This document shows, piece after piece, positions 32,037 to 35,801 of a DNA stretch of 35,801 bases. The notes beneath the pieces were generated by a model. That model did no database searches, was not told the origin of the DNA, and was given only the letters and a program-made list of their open reading frames with translations. A program made the translations under genes and the position numbers. Source of the DNA: Candidatus Delongbacteria bacterium (lineage in GTDB: Bacteria > Delongbacteria > UBA4055); NCBI GenBank assembly GCA_016938535.1, contig JAFGUL010000215.1, positions 1-35,801 on the forward strand, written 5' to 3'. How positions within the stretch are numbered: the first letter of the stretch is position 1; each line of letters begins with the position of its first letter.

Positions 32037-33704
32037 TTAATACTCGAAACTGCTACCGCCGATGAACTCCTTAATGATCGAAGTATTCGGTATGTCCTCA
32101 TTTCCTATCGGTAAGAAGAAAGAAAGAAATTTTAAAAGTCTCATAGCTTCAGAGTATTCTTTTTCGTTCTCGGGAACTTCCTTTATAATAGGCTCGGCAT
32201 AATGTTTGAGCACGGAGAATTCGTAGAGAAGAGCGGAATTAAACATGATGTCCGCATTCTCCTGATAAGGAAAAATGTTCTTTTCCTCACCCGCGCGCAC
32301 GCTCGGCCATCTCTTGAGCGTGGCAAGAGCAGTGTGTCCGCGGTAATTATAGTCTCTGACTATCCGGCGTATAAGCCTGTTGTCGGTAGTCGGGATCCTG
32401 TTGTGCCTGTCGATCGATATCTGGGTGAGCGCTGACACATATATCCTGAACTTCTGCTCAGGAGGAATAAGCGGAGTAAGTTTCGGGTTCAGCGCATGGA
32501 TACCTTCCACAACAAGAATGTTGTTCTCGCCGCACTTCATCAAAGATCCTGGCATTCTTTTACCTGTCTGAAAATCGAATCTGGGTATTTCAACTTCTTC
32601 ACCGGCGAAAAGCTTTAAGAGATGCTCATTGAAAAGTTTTATATCTATAGCCTCGATAGCCTCAAAATCGTATTCGCCGTTCCTGTCTTTGGGTGTATAC
32701 TCCCTGTCAACGAAATAGTCGTCCAGCGAGATTATCTGAGGTTTAAGTCCCGAAACCTGAAGCTGAATGCTCAGTCTTTTAGAAAAAGTAGTTTTACCTG
32801 AAGACGAAGGTCCTGAAATAAGGATCAGTTTCATATCTTTCCTTTCGGAGATCATATCTGCGATGTATGCTACTTTCTTTTCGTGTAAAGCTTCAGCGAT
32901 CTTTATCAGGTTACCGGCTTTTTTGTCCAGAATATGCTGATTGAGCTTACCGACATTGTTGGCCTCGAGCAATTTCACCCACCTGCTGTGCTCAGTAATT
33001 ATCTCGAACAGTTTGTTCTGAGGTGTCTGATCCACGATCTTATCAGGTTCTGAAGCGGATGGTATCTGAAGCAGCATTCCGTCATAATACTTGACCAGAT
33101 CGAAAACAGTCAGATTTCCTGTTGACGGCGCGAGATACCCGTACAGGTAATTAATAATTCCGTCAAATTTATAAACGGATGTATAAATTCTCTTTCTCTG
33201 TCTAAGTATCAATTCCTTGTCGTCAAGACCCTGAGCTATGAACTGACTTATCGCGTCCTCGGTTTTAAGCTTGTGCCTTTCAAAAGGATAGTTTTCAGCT
33301 ATAACCTGCTTCATTCTGGCTTTAAGGTCGAAAATTTTCTGTGCGTCGAGAAGATTGTTGCCGTCAAGATCAACCAGTTCGCAGTAATAGCCTTTTGATA
33401 TAGTGTGAAGTACAAAAAGTCTCGATTTCGGAAAAAGGTCGTTCACAGCTTTGCACAGAACGAATATCAGCGAACGGATATATACATTCAGTCCGTGTCC
33501 GCAGGTCCTGTCAATGAACTCAACTTCACATTCGCTAATGACCGGAAAAGACAGCTCTTTCAGTGTGTTGTTAACAAGCGCCGCGATAACAGGATATCTG
33601 AGCCCGTGCTCCGTTTTATCCGCAAGATAGGAGAGCTTTGTTCCTGCAGGAACTTCAAATTTTTCACCAGTATTGATAATAGTAATTTTTGCCGTACCGA
33701 TCAT
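32037..33704 (-). CDS. nucleoside/uridine kinase with N-terminal TGS and tRNA-synthetase SAD-like domains
   Basis: A 555-residue fusion. Residues 1-60 form a TGS-like beta-grasp domain, about 60-210 resemble the second additional domain of threonyl-tRNA synthetase, and the rest is a phosphoribulokinase/uridine kinase domain with Walker A GPSSSGKT at 298-305, the SLDDYF motif, YDFEAIEAID and VVEGIHAL. Such fusions, found in Bacteroidota, Clostridia and Thermotogae, phosphorylate nucleosides using a nucleoside triphosphate. The usual synthetase zinc histidines are degenerate here (CGHGL remains). The frame opens at TTG 33708-33710, but ATG at 33704 has GGGGGA at a better distance. It is 14 bases after the barrel-like gene, so it ends a three-gene operon. 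Confidence 0.9.
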   Translation of the reverse strand: MIGTAKITIINTGEKFEVPAGTKLSYLADKTEHGLRYPVIAALVNNTLKELSFPVISECEVEFIDRTCGHGLNVYIRSLIFVLCKAVNDLFPKSRLFVLHTISKGYYCELVDLDGNNLLDAQKIFDLKARMKQVIAENYPFERHKLKTEDAISQFIAQGLDDKELILRQRKRIYTSVYKFDGIINYLYGYLAPSTGNLTVFDLVKYYDGMLLQIPSASEPDKIVDQTPQNKLFEIITEHSRWVKLLEANNVGKLNQHILDKKAGNLIKIAEALHEKKVAYIADMISERKDMKLILISGPSSSGKTTFSKRLSIQLQVSGLKPQIISLDDYFVDREYTPKDRNGEYDFEAIEAIDIKLFNEHLLKLFAGEEVEIPRFDFQTGKRMPGSLMKCGENNILVVEGIHALNPKLTPLIPPEQKFRIYVSALTQISIDRHNRIPTTDNRLIRRIVRDYNYRGHTALATLKRWPSVRAGEEKNIFPYQENADIMFNSALLYEFSVLKHYAEPIIKEVPENEKEYSEAMRLLKFLSFFLPIGNEDIPNTSIIKEFIGGSSFEY

Positions 33705-33718
33705 ATTCAATTCCCCCG

Positions 33719-34759
33719 CTATTTGTAGCTGTAGATAATGTCTGTCTGAAAACTGATCCTGCCTAAATTATCGTCGGATAAGAGTCTGCTGTCGGAATAC
33801 CTGGCATTAAGCGTCACCGCACCAAGGTTAACGGAAGCGAATGCGCCTATCGTATGTCTGAAAACATCACCTATGTCAGGCATGTTGGAAGTAAATACAG
33901 AAGGCAGAAGCTGATAATCAAGAGAAAATCTTATATTCTTATCAGGGACGTAACCTGCAGATAAATTATGCTCGATCAGCCACGGATAGGTAAGCTGCAG
34001 CCCGTTATCGCCGTCATAGAGTATTTTATTATCTTTATAAACTATGGAATAAACTGCGAAGAATTTTTTGTATTTGTAGCTGAACGCAGTTGAAGCCTGG
34101 AATCTGTCAAAATAAGACCTTTCGCTTCCGTTATTATTGTCGTCGATATCAAAATCCAGAAATACTGGTGATACTACGCTTATTATCATTGATGATCTTT
34201 TATTGGTTTTCACATTTACCGTCATCCTGGCTGAAAATCCTCCCCGCCTGAAAATATAATCGCCGCCGTTGTTGAGCTGAGTATCCGAATATGTCGACAT
34301 CAGGGCATCGACCGACAATCCTACCTGATGCTGCCTCAGATCCGAAATTACACCCAGGGAGACCGCATCCCTCTTTTTTATTATTTCGCGTTCTTCATCG
34401 CGGTTGAGAACGGACTTATAAGGTGTACTGTATGAAATGAAAGGCATGAATTCACGCTGATAATTATAGATGATGCAGAAATTTTTCAGAAGATCAACAT
34501 TTTCAGAGCTCTTGACGTCATTGCCGTAATCATCTCCGGCCTGCCTGACAAAAGTAGAAAATGAAATCATGAATTTGTATTTTATATCAAGTTCGTCCAG
34601 ATCAACTGGTACGAAATCAAAAAGCTGATTTCCTGTATGGAAAGATAATGCGGTAGGAGATTCATAGTTAAAATTCTCATACAGGTTGTAGTAGGTCTTT
34701 ATGCCTTCGGCCAAGGTTAATGAGAACATAAATAAAAGTGCGGAAGATAATATTTTCAC
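33719..34759 (-). CDS. probable outer-membrane beta-barrel protein of unknown function
   Basis: A 346-residue exported protein with a short signal peptide (MKILSSALLFMFSLTLAEG). The rest alternates polar and aromatic or hydrophobic residues in strands of about ten, with Asp/Asn-Gly turns (DFDIDDNNNGSE, YDGDNGLQLTYP), and it ends in Ile-Ile-Tyr-Ser-Tyr-Lys. That is the look of an outer-membrane barrel of roughly 12-16 strands. No family is recognised. Its start overlaps the mscS stop by four bases, and the nucleoside kinase follows, so it belongs to that operon. Barrel topology is inference and was not computed. Confidence 0.75.
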   Translation of the reverse strand: MKILSSALLFMFSLTLAEGIKTYYNLYENFNYESPTALSFHTGNQLFDFVPVDLDELDIKYKFMISFSTFVRQAGDDYGNDVKSSENVDLLKNFCIIYNYQREFMPFISYSTPYKSVLNRDEEREIIKKRDAVSLGVISDLRQHQVGLSVDALMSTYSDTQLNNGGDYIFRRGGFSARMTVNVKTNKRSSMIISVVSPVFLDFDIDDNNNGSERSYFDRFQASTAFSYKYKKFFAVYSIVYKDNKILYDGDNGLQLTYPWLIEHNLSAGYVPDKNIRFSLDYQLLPSVFTSNMPDIGDVFRHTIGAFASVNLGAVTLNARYSDSRLLSDDNLGRISFQTDIIYSYK

Positions 34760-35688
34760 TTCTTCGGTACCTCTTTAAATTTGGATTCCTTTCCTTCATT
34801 TGAATTGTCGTAGAATCTCGTGGTCGGATAGGCAAAATCTATGTCAGCATGATGGGAAAATCTTTTAAGAATATTCTCCCATATATCGTTCTCGCTTCCT
34901 CTTCGGTTCCTCGGTTCGCAAAGGTATCTTAGAGTTAAAAGAACGCCGCTGTCTTTGACGGATGTATATACTATCGGGGAAAGATTCTTATAATATATCA
35001 TAAATTTCTTAGCCGATTCCTTGATCCTTTTCTTCGCAGTTTCTTCCATACCTGGGTTTATGTGATTAGCCACTTCTTCAAGTTCTTTTTTTGCTTTTTT
35101 CCAGTTACTTTCAAAAGTAACAAGAACAGGTATCTCATTCCATATAAGCTCGAATCCTTTATTGTAGTTCGACAGCGGAGATGAAAAAAGCACGCCGTTA
35201 GGTATATGGATGATCCTGCCCGTACTCTGATCCGCCTGAACCCAGTTTCCTATCTCCATCAGGGTGAACTGGAATATTCTGATGTCGATAACATCCCCTT
35301 TATTCCCTCCGATCTCGATCCTGTCTCCCAGCTCAAGAGGTCTTCTCCAAAGAATGAATATCCATCCCGCGAAATTCGCAAGCGGATCTTTGAGGGCGAT
35401 CGCGACACCGGCTGAGAGCAGTCCGAAGTATGTTCCCAAATCTCCTACACCTTCGAACCATATTTTCATTAGTGCGATCAGGAGAAAGAACATCCTGAAA
35501 TAACCCAGTGTTTTGTTCCACATATATACGGTTCTGACATTTTCCGTGCGCCTTTTTATCAGGATCACTATCATGAAAGAAGTTATATAAATAACCGCTA
35601 CAGCGATCAGGGAGTTAAGGATCTTCTGCTGTATCTCGGGCGTAACACCCAGAACATCTTCTATCCAGTGGAATAAATTAATAATCAT
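34756..35688 (-). CDS. MscS family mechanosensitive ion channel
   Basis: A 310-residue small-conductance mechanosensitive channel homologue that should release solutes on hypo-osmotic shock. Three transmembrane helices (about 25-45, 60-77 and 85-112) lead into the pore-lining motif GVAIALKDPLANFAGWIFILWRRPLELGDRIEIGGNKGDV at about 94-133, where the Gly/Ala-rich helix and the RP-x4-GD signature are diagnostic; a beta and alpha/beta cytoplasmic domain follows. The ATG has GGAGAAAG upstream. It is the first gene of the operon with the barrel protein and the nucleoside kinase. Minus-strand TTGACA at about 35773-35778 may be its -35, but no good -10 is seen. Confidence 0.93.
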   Translation of the reverse strand: MIINLFHWIEDVLGVTPEIQQKILNSLIAVAVIYITSFMIVILIKRRTENVRTVYMWNKTLGYFRMFFLLIALMKIWFEGVGDLGTYFGLLSAGVAIALKDPLANFAGWIFILWRRPLELGDRIEIGGNKGDVIDIRIFQFTLMEIGNWVQADQSTGRIIHIPNGVLFSSPLSNYNKGFELIWNEIPVLVTFESNWKKAKKELEEVANHINPGMEETAKKRIKESAKKFMIYYKNLSPIVYTSVKDSGVLLTLRYLCEPRNRRGSENDIWENILKRFSHHADIDFAYPTTRFYDNSNEGKESKFKEVPKK

Positions 35689-35801
35689 GATACTTTCTCC
35701 AGAGATTCATTAAGTCTATAATTTAAGACTTTTTATGCCTTTCCGAAAGTAATGAAATTAAAATATTGATTTTTGTCAAGTATTTGGTTAATTTATATCA
35801 G

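Noticed and set aside
31942..32040. Possible 32-codon basic ORF between the small membrane protein and the nucleoside kinase
   Set aside because: Weak start context, overlaps the convergent kinase stop by four bases, and nothing else supports it.
35719..35740. AAGTCT/AGACTT hairpin upstream of mscS as terminator or operator
   Set aside because: Only six pairs, AT-rich, no plus-strand gene to terminate and no second copy.

Overview
The window reads as a chromosomal segment of a didermic, AT-leaning bacterium, most likely from the FCB side of the tree (Bacteroidota, Cloacimonadota, Delongbacteria-like lineages). This rests on inference from gene content: a carboxypeptidase-regulatory-like secreted protein, several lipoproteins, a C25-like secreted cysteine protease, a bacterial tricorn homologue, an ApgM-type gene beside thrC, a TGS/uridine-kinase fusion and an outer-membrane barrel candidate. 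No rRNA, tRNA, CRISPR array, transposase or prophage gene was seen. TGA is an ordinary stop codon here.

Layout. 44-3500 (+): rpsU with its terminator, then cvpA-clpC. 3501-3751: a convergent gap holding a foldable 100-base dyad. 3752-5543 (-): an operon with two paralogous proteins of unknown function around a GNAT acetyltransferase. 5699-7593 (+): an Ogg2-type DNA glycosylase overlapping an MFS transporter. 7666-10558 (+): a parvulin isomerase and RNase R, closed by a bidirectional terminator. 10588-13217 (-): a PLP aminotransferase and a 414-residue protein of unknown function, separated by a long imperfect palindrome. 13375-15958 (+): thrC and an ApgM-like gene that probably supplies homoserine kinase. 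15960-16190 (-): a small winged-helix-like protein. 16333-19566 (+): tricorn-type protease. 19678-24147 (+): an envelope/redox operon (CarboxypepD_reg-like protein, DacB/PBP4 lipoprotein, Fe-alcohol dehydrogenase, YciI protein, lipoprotein). 24158-24787 (+): a MazEF-type toxin-antitoxin module with a dense operator. 24802-25839 (+): an ankyrin-repeat gene split by an in-frame TGA. 25850-26091 (+): a CRP-like box and a 55-codon ORF. 26112-28274 (-): an S9 prolyl-oligopeptidase lipoprotein. 28393-30035 (+): a strong promoter, a roughly 480-base leader with three micro-ORFs and alternative hairpins, then rsgA. 30127-31896 (+): a C25-like protease and a small membrane protein. 32037-35688 (-): nucleoside kinase, barrel-like protein and MscS channel.

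The most unusual region is the rsgA leader at 28393-28907. Three peptides of 14, 11 and 15 residues each have a strong Shine-Dalgarno. Codons 11-13 of the third form one arm of a hairpin whose other arm can instead pair with the rsgA ribosome binding site. That is the geometry of a translational attenuator placed in front of a ribosome-assembly GTPase, which I do not recognise as a described system. Other points worth checking are thrC with the ApgM-like putative homoserine kinase, the nested operators of the toxin-antitoxin promoter, the nonsense codon in the ankyrin gene, the CRP-box small protein and the two palindromic elements.
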